A stretch of 64,000 nt of DNA from VRUE01 sp036406595 (GCA_036406595.1 DASXAR010000061.1:1-64000); one strand, 5' to 3'. Counted from the first letter of the stretch, positions 8,662 through 18,000 are shown. A program made the numbers and translations. Notes: generated from the sequence alone by a model not told the origin.

Positions 8662-9048
8662 ATGGCCGATTTCACCAAGAAGAACCTGAACGAGATCGAG
8701 GACTCCGCCGTCAAGCACGGGTTCTCGGAGACGCAGATGGCCCGCTTCGCGGGCAAGGAGCTCGGCTGCGAGTCGATCGGGCTCGCTCTCGAGGGGGTCA
8801 AGCCCGGCCGCCGCCAGGCGTTCGGCCACAGGCACGATGAGGACGAGGAGGTCTACGTGGTCCTCCAGGGCAGCGGCCGCATGCGCCTCGGAGACGAGGA
8901 GATCGAGGTCGGGGAGCTGGATGCGATCCGCGTCGCCCCCGGCGTGATGAGGGCCTTCGAAGCCGGCGAGGAGGGTCTGCAGCTGCTCGCTTTCGGCACC
9001 CATCACGAGGGAGACGGGGAGATCGACCCGGGCTTCTGGCCTGAGTGA
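8662..9048 (+). CDS. Cupin domain protein
   Basis: A 128-aa single-domain cupin. GHRHDEDEEVYVVLQGSG is cupin motif 1 (G(X)5HXH(X)3-4E(X)6G type), with His and Glu residues able to bind a metal. The second motif is degenerate (GVMRAFEAGEEGLQLLAFG), so metal binding through a fourth His is doubtful. The N-terminal helix ADFTKKNLNEIEDSAVKHG is typical of small actinobacterial cupins. Substrate or sensor role unknown. It is separated from neighbours by short gaps and may be monocistronic. Confidence 0.85.
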   Translation: MADFTKKNLNEIEDSAVKHGFSETQMARFAGKELGCESIGLALEGVKPGRRQAFGHRHDEDEEVYVVLQGSGRMRLGDEEIEVGELDAIRVAPGVMRAFEAGEEGLQLLAFGTHHEGDGEIDPGFWPE

Positions 9049-9097
9049 CATGGCCCGGGTGAGGCGCAGCCCGCGCGTCGGCGTCGCCTGAGCCAGG

Positions 9098-10369
9098 GTG
9101 GCCGCCAGGCGGGTCGAGCTGGGGCTGCGCGCGAACCTCGCGCAGTTCTGCCTGCTGGTCGCCGTCAACGTCTTCGTCGGCGCGATGGTCGGCCTGGAGC
9201 GGTCGACCCTGCCCCTTGTCGGGCGCCAGGAGTTCGACCTCGGCTCCAGCGCCGCGGTTCTGTCCTTCCTCGTCGCCTTCGGGCTGGTCAAGGCGATCAC
9301 CAATCTCGGTGCCGGGGCGCTGGCGGAGCGGGTGGGGCGGCGGCGTTTGCTGATCGCGGGCTGGGCCGCTGCGCTTCCCGTGCCCCTGCTGATCGCCGTC
9401 GCGCCGAGCTGGAGCTGGGTGGTCGCGGCAAACGGCCTGCTCGGCGTGAACCAGGGGCTCGCCTGGTCGATGACCGTGGTGATGAAGATCGACCTCGTCG
9501 GCCCGAGGCGCCGCGGCCTCGCCCTCGGGTTGAACGAGGCGGCAGGCTACGGCGGGGTTGCCCTCGCGGCGGGGCTGAGCGGTGTGCTCGCGGCAGAGTT
9601 CGCCGCCAGGGACGTGATCGTCGTCGCCGGTGCCGCAATCGCCGCCTCCGCGTTCCTGCTGTCGCTGCTCTTCGTCCGGGATACGGGCCCGCATGTCGCG
9701 CTCGAGCAGCAGCTGCATCATCCGGATGCCGACGAGACCCCGCCACGGCTTCGCGAAGCCTTCCCGGAGGCGACCTACCGGGCGCCGGCGCTGCGCTCCT
9801 GCTCGCAGGCCGGTCTCATCAACAACCTCAACGACGGTCTCTCCTGGGGGCTCGTGCCGCTGTTCCTGGCGGCGCATGGGGTCGGGGTCGCCGAGGTCGG
9901 GCTGGTCGCCGGCGTCTATCCGGGAGTCTGGAGCGTCGCGCAGGTAGGGACCGGCGCCTGGTCGGACGCGGTCGGGCGCAAGCCCCTGATAGTCGCCGGG
10001 ATGCTGCTACAGGCGGGCGCGCTCGTTCTGATGGCACTCAGCGGGGGCGCGGTCGCCGTCGCCGCCGCAGCCGCCGCCCTCCTCGGCCTCGGGACCGCGC
10101 TGGTCTACCCGACGCTGATCGCCGCGATCTCAGATGCCGTCTCGCCGATCGAGCGGGCACCGGTGGTCGGCGTCTATCGCTTCTGGCGCGACATGGGCTA
10201 CGCGCTCGGAGCGCTGATCGCGGGCGGCGCTGCGGATGCGCTCGGGTACGGAGGGGCGATCGGGGTCGTCGCCGGCCTGACGGCGATCTCGGGCCTCTGG
10301 GTGCTGATCGACATGCCCGCCCGGGCCGATTCGGCTGGACAGCTGATGGCAGAGGCCACCCGCGACTAA
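9098..10369 (+). CDS. MFS transporter
   Basis: A 423-aa major facilitator with about 12 hydrophobic segments. GALAERVGRRRLLIAGW is the loop 2-3 motif A (GxLaDrxGRkxxl) and WSDAVGRKPLIVAGM its repeat in the second half. The central loop carries acidic and basic residues. It starts at GTG 9098 after a purine-rich stretch. The family resembles uncharacterised drug or metabolite exporters; the substrate is unknown. It is followed after 7 nt by the diguanylate cyclase gene, so co-transcription is likely. Confidence 0.88.
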   Translation: MAARRVELGLRANLAQFCLLVAVNVFVGAMVGLERSTLPLVGRQEFDLGSSAAVLSFLVAFGLVKAITNLGAGALAERVGRRRLLIAGWAAALPVPLLIAVAPSWSWVVAANGLLGVNQGLAWSMTVVMKIDLVGPRRRGLALGLNEAAGYGGVALAAGLSGVLAAEFAARDVIVVAGAAIAASAFLLSLLFVRDTGPHVALEQQLHHPDADETPPRLREAFPEATYRAPALRSCSQAGLINNLNDGLSWGLVPLFLAAHGVGVAEVGLVAGVYPGVWSVAQVGTGAWSDAVGRKPLIVAGMLLQAGALVLMALSGGAVAVAAAAAALLGLGTALVYPTLIAAISDAVSPIERAPVVGVYRFWRDMGYALGALIAGGAADALGYGGAIGVVAGLTAISGLWVLIDMPARADSAGQLMAEATRD

Positions 10370-10376
10370 TCGCATC

Positions 10377-11876
10377 GTGCCTGGCTACGACAATAGATAC
10401 GTGCGTTTTCGATTCTTCCTGGGGCTCGCGGTCGTCGCGGCCATCGCGGTCGGCTGCGTCGTCGCGGCGCTGGTCGTCCGCGATCACGAAACGAACGCCT
10501 TCGAGGCACGCCAGAAGGACGAGGCGGTGCGCGCCGCCGGCCAGGCCGAAGCCTCCGCGGCGCTGTCGCTCGGACAGCTGGCGAGCGCCGCCGCCTTCTA
10601 CCAGACGGTGGATCGCCTGACCGCTCACAAATTCCACGTCATGGCCGAGTCGCTGCTCAGCGCGGGCAACCTGCGGGGGACGGCCCTGATCCTTGCGGTG
10701 AGGAACCGGGACCGAGCACGCTTCGAACGGGGGCGCGGCCGTCCGATCGTCGACATCACGGCCGGCGGGTTTCCGAGGGCCGCTCGGAGACACATCTACT
10801 ACCCCCTCGCCTTCGCCGACTCGCACAGCCTCCTGAAGCCTCCGCTCGGGTACGACCTCGGCGGCGATCCGCTCCGCGCGCCCTACCTGTTTCGCGCCCG
10901 CGATAGCGGCAGGCCGGTGGCGAGCCGCGTGATGCAGCTGCTCTCCGGCGGAGCGGGCATCTACGTCTTCCGCCCCGTCTACCGGGATGGCGCGACGACG
11001 GCAACCGTCACGCAACGACGCCACGCGCTGCGCGGCTTTGCGGTGGGCTCCTTCGACGTGCGAAAGCTCGCCGCCGCCGCGTCCTCGGCCGTCGAAGGGG
11101 ATGTCGACGTGCAGCTCCGGGAGAACGGTCAATCGGTTGAGGGCCCGAGCCTTCCCCCCGGGGAATCGGATTTCTCCAACCTGCGGATCGCAGATCGCAC
11201 CTGGGTGCTCGCCCTACGCGACCCCGCGGCCCCCAAGGTGACGCTGCCGGCTCTGATCGCCGTCTTCGGGATCTCGATCGCGGTCCTGCTCGCCGCATTG
11301 GTCATGGTCTGGAGCCGCAAAGATCGGATGCAGGAGCTTCAGCGCCAGGCCAGCCAGGATGTCCTGACCGGCCTCAAGAACAGGCGGCGCTTCGAGGAGG
11401 ACCTCCACCGAGAGCTGGCGCGAAGCCGTCGCGAGGGGACCGAAGGAGCGGTTCTGATGCTCGACCTCGACCACTTCAAGCAGGTCAACGACACGTTGGG
11501 GCACCCGACCGGGGACCGGCTGATTGCCGGCATCGCCGACGTCCTTCGGAGCCGCATGCGGGAGACGGACGTGGTGGCGCGCCTGGGCGGCGACGAGTTC
11601 GCGCTGGTGCTTCCCCGCTGCGACCAGGAGGAGGCGCTGACGGTCGCCGAGGAGATCGCGGCCGCGGTCCGCGACCATGGCTCGGATCGCGGTGATGTCC
11701 CGAACGTCACCGCCAGCATCGGGATCGCCATGTTCGGTCCGGGGCGGCAGGGCGATTTCGACCGGGCGCTGACAGAGGCGGACGCGGCGATGTACGAGGC
11801 GAAGCAGAGCGGCCGCGACACGGTGCGGCTAGCGAAGCCCGAGCCGGTGGCGGAGCCCAAGGACCCGGTCGGCTGA
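10377..11876 (+). CDS. CHASE-GGDEF diguanylate cyclase
   Basis: A 499-aa membrane sensor that should make cyclic di-GMP from two GTP. A membrane segment at about 10-30 and a second at about 285-310 bracket an extracytoplasmic CHASE-type domain (AVRNRDRARFERGRG; then YDLGGDPLRAPYLFRARDSG). The cytoplasmic GGDEF domain has LTGLKNRRRF, LDLDHFKQVNDTLGH and an intact active site LGGDEF (404-408). RETD five residues upstream is a canonical inhibitory I-site, so product feedback is expected. GTG 10377 or 10401 could be the start. Its last 48 nt overlap the convergent GH3 gene. Confidence 0.9.
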   Translation: MPGYDNRYVRFRFFLGLAVVAAIAVGCVVAALVVRDHETNAFEARQKDEAVRAAGQAEASAALSLGQLASAAAFYQTVDRLTAHKFHVMAESLLSAGNLRGTALILAVRNRDRARFERGRGRPIVDITAGGFPRAARRHIYYPLAFADSHSLLKPPLGYDLGGDPLRAPYLFRARDSGRPVASRVMQLLSGGAGIYVFRPVYRDGATTATVTQRRHALRGFAVGSFDVRKLAAAASSAVEGDVDVQLRENGQSVEGPSLPPGESDFSNLRIADRTWVLALRDPAAPKVTLPALIAVFGISIAVLLAALVMVWSRKDRMQELQRQASQDVLTGLKNRRRFEEDLHRELARSRREGTEGAVLMLDLDHFKQVNDTLGHPTGDRLIAGIADVLRSRMRETDVVARLGGDEFALVLPRCDQEEALTVAEEIAAAVRDHGSDRGDVPNVTASIGIAMFGPGRQGDFDRALTEADAAMYEAKQSGRDTVRLAKPEPVAEPKDPVG

Positions 11877-12953
11877 GGCTTCGAACGGTCCCCTCGGGAG
11901 CGCACCGCTCCGCAGGCGGGAGACCAGGGCCCGGTGGGCGCCGGCCGCCGGCCCGATGTCGGTGTAGAGCAGCAGATCGGTGCCCGCGCCGGCAGCGGCG
12001 GCGCCGGCCCTCGCCGCACCGCCGAACGCCCCGACGGCGACCGAGTCGAGCGCGTCGGTGATGGAGACGCCGCGGAATCCGAGGCGGTCGCGAAGCTCGC
12101 TCTCGGCCAGCGCGCGGCTGAAGGCCGCCGGCCTCGGCGAAAAGGCGGGGTAGATCGCCGTGCTGAGCATCACCAGGTCGCCACCGGCGGCGATGAAGCT
12201 CCGGTAGGGAGCCTCGTCGATGCCCCTCAGCCTCGCTCTGCCCGACCCGATCCGCTGCACGGCGACATCCGTGTTGAGCGCCGCGGCTCCGAGCCCGGGA
12301 AAGTGCTTGGCGGTGGCCGCGACGCCGCCGGCCTGCAGCCCCTGGGCGAACGGGACCGCCCCGGCGGAGACCGCGGCCGCAGTCGCGCCGAAGCCGCGTT
12401 CCTCTTCGGCGATGACGCCACCCGCCCTGGCGACGTCGAGGACCGGTGCCAGGTCGACGTTGGCCCCGGCTTCGCGCAGGGTGGCCGCCGTGAGGCGTCC
12501 CTGGCGGCGGCTGAACGCCGCGCCGCGGAGCCCCATCTCCCGCGCCGAGGCGGCCGGCGCGCCCTCCAGGCGCTTCACCCGGCCGCCCTCCTGGTCGATC
12601 ATCACGAGCAGCGGGTCGCGCAGCCCGGCCGGGCGGCGGATTCGCTGGAGCTCGGCGATCAGGCGCCGGCCCGCCTCCGGGGAACGCAGGTTGTCGGCGT
12701 AGAGGGCCACACCTGCGATGCGGCCGGCGCGGATCATCCGCCGCAGCGGCCGAGGCGGCGTCCGGCCCTCGAAGCCGGCGACGATCCGCTCGCCGGCGAG
12801 CTGTGAGACCGTGAGCCGCGCCGCGGCGCTTGGAGCCGCGCCGCTGCCGTCGCCGAGCGAGGCGCCACAGGCGAACCCGAACGCCGCCGCGGGGACCAGG
12901 ACGAGCGCCGCCGCGGCCCGCCTGCGCCTGATCGCCGCCTCTGCCATCGGCAC
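11829..12953 (-). CDS. Glycoside hydrolase family 3 (NagZ-like), probably exported
   Basis: A 374-aa GH3 single-domain protein. A signal sequence or lipoprotein-like leader (LVLVPAAAFGFACGAS) precedes the barrel; the Cys lacks a canonical lipobox Leu. MIDQEGGRVKRL and KHFPG are the conserved GH3 blocks, and SITDALDS carries the nucleophile Asp. The mobile catalytic loop after KHFPG reads GLGAAALNTD instead of the NagZ GHG(D/A)T..DSH, so the His that acts as acid/base in NagZ is missing. The family normally removes N-acetylglucosamine from peptidoglycan or glycans. Its 3' end overlaps the GGDEF gene by 48 nt. Confidence 0.85.
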   Translation of the reverse strand: MPMAEAAIRRRRAAAALVLVPAAAFGFACGASLGDGSGAAPSAAARLTVSQLAGERIVAGFEGRTPPRPLRRMIRAGRIAGVALYADNLRSPEAGRRLIAELQRIRRPAGLRDPLLVMIDQEGGRVKRLEGAPAASAREMGLRGAAFSRRQGRLTAATLREAGANVDLAPVLDVARAGGVIAEEERGFGATAAAVSAGAVPFAQGLQAGGVAATAKHFPGLGAAALNTDVAVQRIGSGRARLRGIDEAPYRSFIAAGGDLVMLSTAIYPAFSPRPAAFSRALAESELRDRLGFRGVSITDALDSVAVGAFGGAARAGAAAAGAGTDLLLYTDIGPAAGAHRALVSRLRSGALPRGPFEASADRVLGLRHRLGLR

Positions 12954-12963
12954 CCACGATACG

Positions 12964-12987
12964 AGCCGCCCGAACGTCCGGGCGGCT
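12964..12987 (+). promoter_or_regulatory. Hairpin in the bioB leader
   Basis: AGCCGCCCG (12964-12972) and CGGGCGGCT (12979-12987) form a 9-bp perfect stem with a 6-nt loop, 18 nt before the bioB ATG and between the divergent GH3 and bioB starts. It could be a leader hairpin or an operator. No match to a known BirA or BioQ box is evident. Confidence 0.4.
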
Positions 12988-13005
12988 TCCTAGCCTTGCG
13001 GCCGA

Positions 13006-14139
13006 ATGCCCCCGCTCATCTCATTCGAGGAGGCGCTGGCGCTCGGCGAGCTGAGCGACCGCGAGCAGATCGGCGAGCTGCTCGAGCGCGCCTGGAAGGT
13101 CCGCAGGGAGAACTTCGGCGACTCGACCGACATGTGCTCGCTGGTCAACGCGAAGTCGGGAGGCTGCGCAGAGGATTGCGGCTTCTGCGCGCAGTCGCGC
13201 TACGCCGAGGCCGACACGCCGATGCACGCGATGATGGAGCCCGAGCAGATCCTCGAACACGCGAGGGCGGCCGAGGCGGCGGGCGCGCACCGCTTCTGCA
13301 TGGTCACCCAGGGCCAGGGGCTCTCGAAGCGCGACTTCCAGAAAATCCTCGAGGGCGCCAGGCTGGTCGCCGCGGAGACAAACCTAAAGCGCTGCGCCTC
13401 GATCGGCCACATGTCGGTCGAGCGGGCGAAGCAGCTGCGGGAGGCGGGCATCCAGCGGGTCCACCACAACGTCGAGTCGGCGCGCTCCTACTACCCGGAG
13501 GTCTCGACGACGGTCCGCTACGAGGGTCGCCTGAGGACGATCGACGCGGTCAAGGAGGCCGGCCTCGAGACCTGCGTCGGCGGCATCCTCAACCTCGGCG
13601 AGTCGCCGCGGCAACGAGTCGAGATGGCATTCGAGCTCTCGGAGCTGAACCCGACCTCCGTTCCGATCAACCTCCTCAACCCGCGCAGCGGCACCAAGTT
13701 CGGCGAGCGGCCCCTGATGGATCCCTGGGAGGTCGTCAAGTGGGTGGCGATCTTCCGCCTGATCATCCCCGGCGCGCTGTTCCGGCTCTGCGGCGGAAGG
13801 GTCGAGAACCTCGGCGACCTGCAGCCGCTCGCCGTCAAGGCCGGGCTGAACGGGGTGATGATGGGCAACTTCCTGACCACGCTCGGAGCCGAGCCCGAGG
13901 AGGACAGGGAGATGTTCGAGGAGCTCGGCCTGAACGTCGCGCGCCAGCCCGACAACGGCTCCAACCCCCGCCCGGACAACCGCTCGGGCTGGCTCGATGG
14001 CTCGACGCCGCAGACGCCGATCGACGACCTGGTCGACCGCCAGGAGGAGGCGAACTTCTGGGACCCCTCGACCCAGCTGCGGGTGGTGAAGAAGGCGAGG
14101 AAGCCGCCGCCCTACCCGCCGCCGGCGGCAGCCGCATGA
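13006..14139 (+). CDS. bioB: Biotin synthase
   Basis: A 377-aa radical SAM enzyme inserting sulfur into dethiobiotin. CAEDCGFCAQS (Cys54, Cys58, Cys61) is the CxxxCxxC 4Fe-4S/SAM motif. VHHNVESARSYYPEV and PINLLNPRSGTKF are BioB-specific, and a conserved Arg and Cys for the second cluster lie in the ALFRLCGGRVENLG region. The C-terminus is extended by an alanine/proline tail. It starts the coupled bioB-bioF-bioD operon: its stop overlaps the bioF ATG (ATGA). Confidence 0.96.
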   Translation: MPPLISFEEALALGELSDREQIGELLERAWKVRRENFGDSTDMCSLVNAKSGGCAEDCGFCAQSRYAEADTPMHAMMEPEQILEHARAAEAAGAHRFCMVTQGQGLSKRDFQKILEGARLVAAETNLKRCASIGHMSVERAKQLREAGIQRVHHNVESARSYYPEVSTTVRYEGRLRTIDAVKEAGLETCVGGILNLGESPRQRVEMAFELSELNPTSVPINLLNPRSGTKFGERPLMDPWEVVKWVAIFRLIIPGALFRLCGGRVENLGDLQPLAVKAGLNGVMMGNFLTTLGAEPEEDREMFEELGLNVARQPDNGSNPRPDNRSGWLDGSTPQTPIDDLVDRQEEANFWDPSTQLRVVKKARKPPPYPPPAAAA

Positions 14140-15338
14140 GCGAGATCGCGGAGCGCCTCCACGCGCTGCGCGAGGAGGGGCTTCACCGCCGCCTTCGCAC
14201 GGTGAGCGGGGCGCAGGGGCCGCGGGTGATGCTCGAGGGACGCTCGGTGCTGCTGCTCTGCTCGAACAACTACCTGGGACTCGCCGAGCACCCGCGGGTG
14301 CGTACCGCCGCGGCCGAGGCGGCAATGCGGGAAGGCGCCGGCGCCGGCGCCTCCCGCCTGATCTCCGGGAACATGGAGCCCCATCGCAGACTCGAGGCGA
14401 GGCTCGCAGCCTTCACCGGCTACGAGGCGGCGCTGCTCTTCGGCTCCGGCTACCTCGCCAACACCGGGGTCATCGCCGCCCTCGCCCGCCGCGGCGAGGT
14501 CGTCTTCTCCGACGAGCTGAACCATGCGAGCATCGTCGACGGCTGCAGGCTCGCACAGGCCGAGACATACGTCTATCGACACGGCGACCTCGAGCATCTC
14601 GCCTGGGGCCTGCACCGGGTCGGCGCCCGTACATCGCTGATCGTCACCGACGGCCTCTTCTCGATGGACGGGGACGTGGCCCCGCTGGAGGGCCTGATCG
14701 AGCTGGCCCGAAGGCATGGCAGCCGCCTGATGGTCGACGAGGCGCACGCAACCGGCGCGCTGGGGCCGGGCGGCCGGGGCTCGGTGGCTGCAGCCGGCAT
14801 GTCCGGAGAGGTCGATGTCGTCGTCGGGACACTCGGCAAGGCGCTCGGCTCCTACGGCGCCTATGCCTGCGCCGGATCGGAGGTCGTCGACTACCTGCTC
14901 AACACGGCGCGGCCCTTCATCTTCTCGACCGCGCCGCCGCCGCCGTCGATCGCAGCCGCCGCAACGGCGCTGGAGCTGCTGGAAACGGGCCCCGAGCAGG
15001 TCGATCGCCTCCGTGACAACTCCCGGCTGCTCCGCGAGGCCCTCGCCGCGAACGGCCTGCGCACGCGGGGCTCGGACACCCAGATCGTCCCGATCGGGGT
15101 CGGCGAGGCGAGCGCAGCGATGCAGCTCTGCGAGCGACTGCTGGAGCGCGGGGTGTTCGCCCAGGGGATCCGCCCGCCGACCGTGCCGGAGGGGACCTCC
15201 CGCCTCCGCCTCTCGGTGATGGCGAGCCACCGGCGGGACGAGCTGCGCCACGCGGCCGGGCTGATCGCCGCCGCCTCCAGGGAGCTCGGCGTCGCGGGCG
15301 TCGGCCCGGCGCCGCGATCCCTGCAGGCCGCGGCCTAG
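14136..15338 (+). CDS. bioF: 8-amino-7-oxononanoate synthase
   Basis: A 400-aa PLP-dependent alpha-oxoamine synthase condensing pimeloyl-ACP/CoA with alanine. CSNNYLGLAEHP, GAGASRLISGNMEPHR, SDELNHASIVDGCR and VDEAHATGALGPGG are signature blocks; the PLP lysine is Lys235 in GTLGKALGSYG. Start ATG 14136 overlaps the bioB stop by 4 nt. The C-terminus runs directly into bioD with no gap. Related enzymes (glycine C-acetyltransferase) are excluded mainly by context between bioB and bioD. Confidence 0.95.
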   Translation: MSEIAERLHALREEGLHRRLRTVSGAQGPRVMLEGRSVLLLCSNNYLGLAEHPRVRTAAAEAAMREGAGAGASRLISGNMEPHRRLEARLAAFTGYEAALLFGSGYLANTGVIAALARRGEVVFSDELNHASIVDGCRLAQAETYVYRHGDLEHLAWGLHRVGARTSLIVTDGLFSMDGDVAPLEGLIELARRHGSRLMVDEAHATGALGPGGRGSVAAAGMSGEVDVVVGTLGKALGSYGAYACAGSEVVDYLLNTARPFIFSTAPPPPSIAAAATALELLETGPEQVDRLRDNSRLLREALAANGLRTRGSDTQIVPIGVGEASAAMQLCERLLERGVFAQGIRPPTVPEGTSRLRLSVMASHRRDELRHAAGLIAAASRELGVAGVGPAPRSLQAAA

Positions 15339-16001
15339 GTGGACGGCCTCTTCGTCACCGGCACCGGCACCGGGGTCGGCAAGACGGTGGTTGCCGCGGC
15401 GGCCGCCCGCACCCTCCTCGCCGCGGGGCTCTCGGTCTCGGTCTTCAAGCCGGCGGTGACGGGGCTCGAGGAGGGCGGCGAGGCCGACCACGAACTGCTG
15501 CGCCGCGCCGCCGGGTCCGATCAGAGCGACGAGGAGATCGCCCCCTACCGCTATATGCCACCCGCCTCGCCGCATCTCGCTGCCGCCCTCGCCGGCGAGG
15601 AGGTCGACCCCGATCGCCTGCTCGGGGCCGCGCGCGCCGCCGCCGAGGGAGCCGAGCGGCTGATCGCGGAGGGAGTCGGCGGCCTGCTCGTTCCGCTCTC
15701 CCCCGGCTACCTGGTTCGGGACCTCGCCACCGACCTGGGCCTGCCGCTGCTGATTGCGTCGTCACCGGGCCTCGGAACGATCAACCACACGCTGCTGACC
15801 CTGGAGGCGGCGCGTGCGGCCGGCCTCGGGGTCGCGAGGGTGGTCCTCACCCCCTGGCCCGCGCAGCCGGGCCCGATCGAGGAGTCGAACCGGGAAACGC
15901 TCGCCTCGCTGGGAGGGGTGGCGGTCGAGACCCTGCCGCCGCTCGACCTCGCCGACCCTAGCTCCTGGCCCCCGATCCCGTCCCAGGGACCGGGTGTCTA
16001 G
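15339..16001 (+). CDS. bioD: Dethiobiotin synthetase
   Basis: A 220-aa ATP-dependent carboxylase closing the ureido ring of dethiobiotin. TGTGTGVGKTVVAA is the P-loop; KPAVTGLEEG binds the diaminopelargonate substrate, and EGVGGLLVPLSP is the conserved EGAGG-like loop. It begins at GTG immediately after the bioF stop, so translation is probably coupled. The last 4 nt overlap the convergent MFS gene. The third enzyme of the operon; the aminotransferase bioA is 2.1 kb downstream. Confidence 0.95.
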   Translation: MDGLFVTGTGTGVGKTVVAAAAARTLLAAGLSVSVFKPAVTGLEEGGEADHELLRRAAGSDQSDEEIAPYRYMPPASPHLAAALAGEEVDPDRLLGAARAAAEGAERLIAEGVGGLLVPLSPGYLVRDLATDLGLPLLIASSPGLGTINHTLLTLEAARAAGLGVARVVLTPWPAQPGPIEESNRETLASLGGVAVETLPPLDLADPSSWPPIPSQGPGV

Positions 16002-17476
16002 CCCGCTTCGGAAGCAGCGAGCTCGCCGCCCGGCGAGACGCTCGCCTCCGCGACGGCGGCCGCCGGGCCCTCGTGCCGCCGCGACCTGATCGTCGTCGCC
16101 GCGATCACGGCTCCGAGCAGCGCCACCACCGCGGAGACCATCATCGCGTCGCTGAGCCCGTCGACGAACTGCTGCGGGGCCGCCGTCTCGAAGCTGCTGC
16201 CCGCGACGCCCTGGAAGATCGCCCCGCTGACCGCCACCCCGAGGCTGCCGCCGACCATGCGGAACATCGAGAGGACGCCGGAGGCGATCCCGGCTTTCTC
16301 GACGGCGACGGCGTTCATCGCGGCGCTCGTCATCGGCGACATCGTCAGCGCGATGCCGATGCCGAGCAGCACGAAGCCCGGCAGCAGGTCGAGGTAGCCG
16401 GAGTCGACGGCGATCCCGCTGAAGGTGTAGAGGGAGGCGGCGGCGATCGTCAGCCCGGCCGCGATCAGCCAGCGCGGACCGAAGCGATCCGCCATCCGAC
16501 CCGCGATCGGCGCGACACCGACGATCATCAGCGTCGAGGGCAGGAACCGGACTCCCGCCTCGAGCGGCGAGTAGTGGAGGATGTCCTGCATGTAGAGGGC
16601 GAGGAAGAAGAAGACGCCCATCATCGCGAAGGTGACGATCAGGGCCACCACCACGGCTCCGAGGAAGTTGCGGTCGACGAAGAAGTGGAACTCGACCATC
16701 GGCGCCTTCACCCTCAGCTCGACCAGCACGAAGAGGACGAGAGCGAGGGCGGCGCCGCCCAGGAGGGCGAGGATCCGGGTCGATCCCCAGCCCCAGCTGT
16801 TGGCCTCGACCAGCGCCAGGACGAGCGCCGTGAGGCCTGCCGTCAGCGTCACCACGCCCAGGTAATCGACGTCGCGGCCGACGGTCGTGTCGCGCGACTC
16901 CCGCACCGCAAAGAGCGTCGTCAGCACGGCGCCGACCGCGACCGGGATATTGAGGTAGAAGATCGCGCGCCAGGTGACGTGCTCGGTGAGGAGGCCGCCC
17001 AGCACAGGCCCCACCGCGAGGGCGAGGGCGGAGACGCCGGCCCAGGTGCCCATCGCCTTGCCACGCTCATGCGCGGGGAAGGCGTCGGTGATGATCGAAA
17101 GGGTGCCCGGCATCATCAGCGCCGCTCCGACTCCCTGAGCCACCCGGCTGACGACGAGCGACGTGTCGTCGGGCGCAAAGCCCGCGGTCGCCGAGGAGAG
17201 GGCGAAGATGACGACGCCGATCAGGAACATGCGGCGCCGCCCGAAGATGTCGCCCAGTCTGCCGCCGGTCGCGAGCAGCACGGCGAAGGAGAGCGTGTAG
17301 CCGTTGATCATCCACTCGAGGCCGGAGATCGAGGCGCCGAGGTCGCGCTGGATCGACGGCAGCGCGACGTTCACGACGGTGTTGTCGAGCATGATCATGA
17401 ACAGCGCGAAGCACATCGCTCCGAGCGTCCACCACTTGCGGTTTTCGTCGGTGATCAGGTGGCGGTAACGGGTCAA
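15998..17476 (-). CDS. DHA2-family MFS drug efflux transporter
   Basis: A 492-aa carrier with about 14 hydrophobic segments, as in the EmrB/QacA branch. MLDNTVVNVALPSIQRDL in segment 1 is the DHA2 motif D1, GGRLGDIFGRRRMFLIG motif A, and GPVLGGLLTEHVTWRAIFYL motif C (antiporter signature). It should export lipophilic drugs or metabolites with protons. It starts at TTG 17476 inside the stop of the MarR gene (TTGA), so it is controlled by that regulator. The pair interrupts the bio genes; biotin or precursor transport is conceivable but nothing in the sequence shows it. Confidence 0.92.
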   Translation of the reverse strand: MTRYRHLITDENRKWWTLGAMCFALFMIMLDNTVVNVALPSIQRDLGASISGLEWMINGYTLSFAVLLATGGRLGDIFGRRRMFLIGVVIFALSSATAGFAPDDTSLVVSRVAQGVGAALMMPGTLSIITDAFPAHERGKAMGTWAGVSALALAVGPVLGGLLTEHVTWRAIFYLNIPVAVGAVLTTLFAVRESRDTTVGRDVDYLGVVTLTAGLTALVLALVEANSWGWGSTRILALLGGAALALVLFVLVELRVKAPMVEFHFFVDRNFLGAVVVALIVTFAMMGVFFFLALYMQDILHYSPLEAGVRFLPSTLMIVGVAPIAGRMADRFGPRWLIAAGLTIAAASLYTFSGIAVDSGYLDLLPGFVLLGIGIALTMSPMTSAAMNAVAVEKAGIASGVLSMFRMVGGSLGVAVSGAIFQGVAGSSFETAAPQQFVDGLSDAMMVSAVVALLGAVIAATTIRSRRHEGPAAAVAEASVSPGGELAASEAG

Positions 17477-18000
17477 GCTGGTCCAACTCCCTTCAGGTGC
17501 TCATACGTTTCGGCGATGTCCTCGCGGTCCATCAGCGCGTCGATCGCGGCATCGAGCTTGCGGCGCTGCGCCGCGCTCAGGCTGGCCGCGAACGCTTCCA
17601 TGCCGGCCTGGCGGACGATCAGCAGCTTGTCGACCAGCTGCTTGCCCCTGGCGGTGATGGCGACGCGGCGCACCCGGCGGTCATCGGGGTCCTCGACCCT
17701 GCTGACGAGCCTCTTCTTGACGAGGCCGTCGACCGCACGGCTCATCGAGGGAACCGAGGTGCCGAAGGTCTCGGCCAGGTCGCTGACCTGGCGCGGAGCC
17801 GAGCTCTCGCCGAGGCCGCCGAGCTCGAGCAGCGCCTTGCACTGCGTCATCGAGAGCCCGGTCTCCTCGAGTACCCGGAGCTGGTTGCCCCGGTCGTAGA
17901 GAAAGACGTGTCGCAGCAGGGCGCTGAGCCGCGCCGCGGTCTCCTGTGCGGCCGGGTCACTCCTCTTCTTGGCGATCTCCGCGATCTCGCTCGCTTGCAT
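17473..18000 (-). CDS. MarR family transcriptional regulator
   Basis: A 175-aa winged-helix protein. The HTH lies around RQVSDLAETFGTSVPSMSRAVDGL, and SRVEDPDDRRVRRVAITARG is the MarR wing (DxRxxRv..T). It should bind DNA as a dimer and release on ligand binding. It is the first gene of the MarR-MFS operon, with a perfect 10-bp inverted repeat (18021-18050) just upstream of its start, so autorepression is likely. ATG 18000 is the only reasonable start. Confidence 0.93.
   Translation of the reverse strand: MQASEIAEIAKKRSDPAAQETAARLSALLRHVFLYDRGNQLRVLEETGLSMTQCKALLELGGLGESSAPRQVSDLAETFGTSVPSMSRAVDGLVKKRLVSRVEDPDDRRVRRVAITARGKQLVDKLLIVRQAGMEAFAASLSAAQRRKLDAAIDALMDREDIAETYEHLKGVGPA

Noticed and set aside
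12996..14135. In-frame upstream extension of bioF giving a 780-codon protein
   Set aside because: The extension reads bioB out of frame; the real bioF starts at the ATGA overlap at 14136.
16073..17899. Open frame of 608 codons on the plus strand
   Set aside because: Antisense to the DHA2 transporter and MarR genes; Asp/His/Arg-rich shadow.
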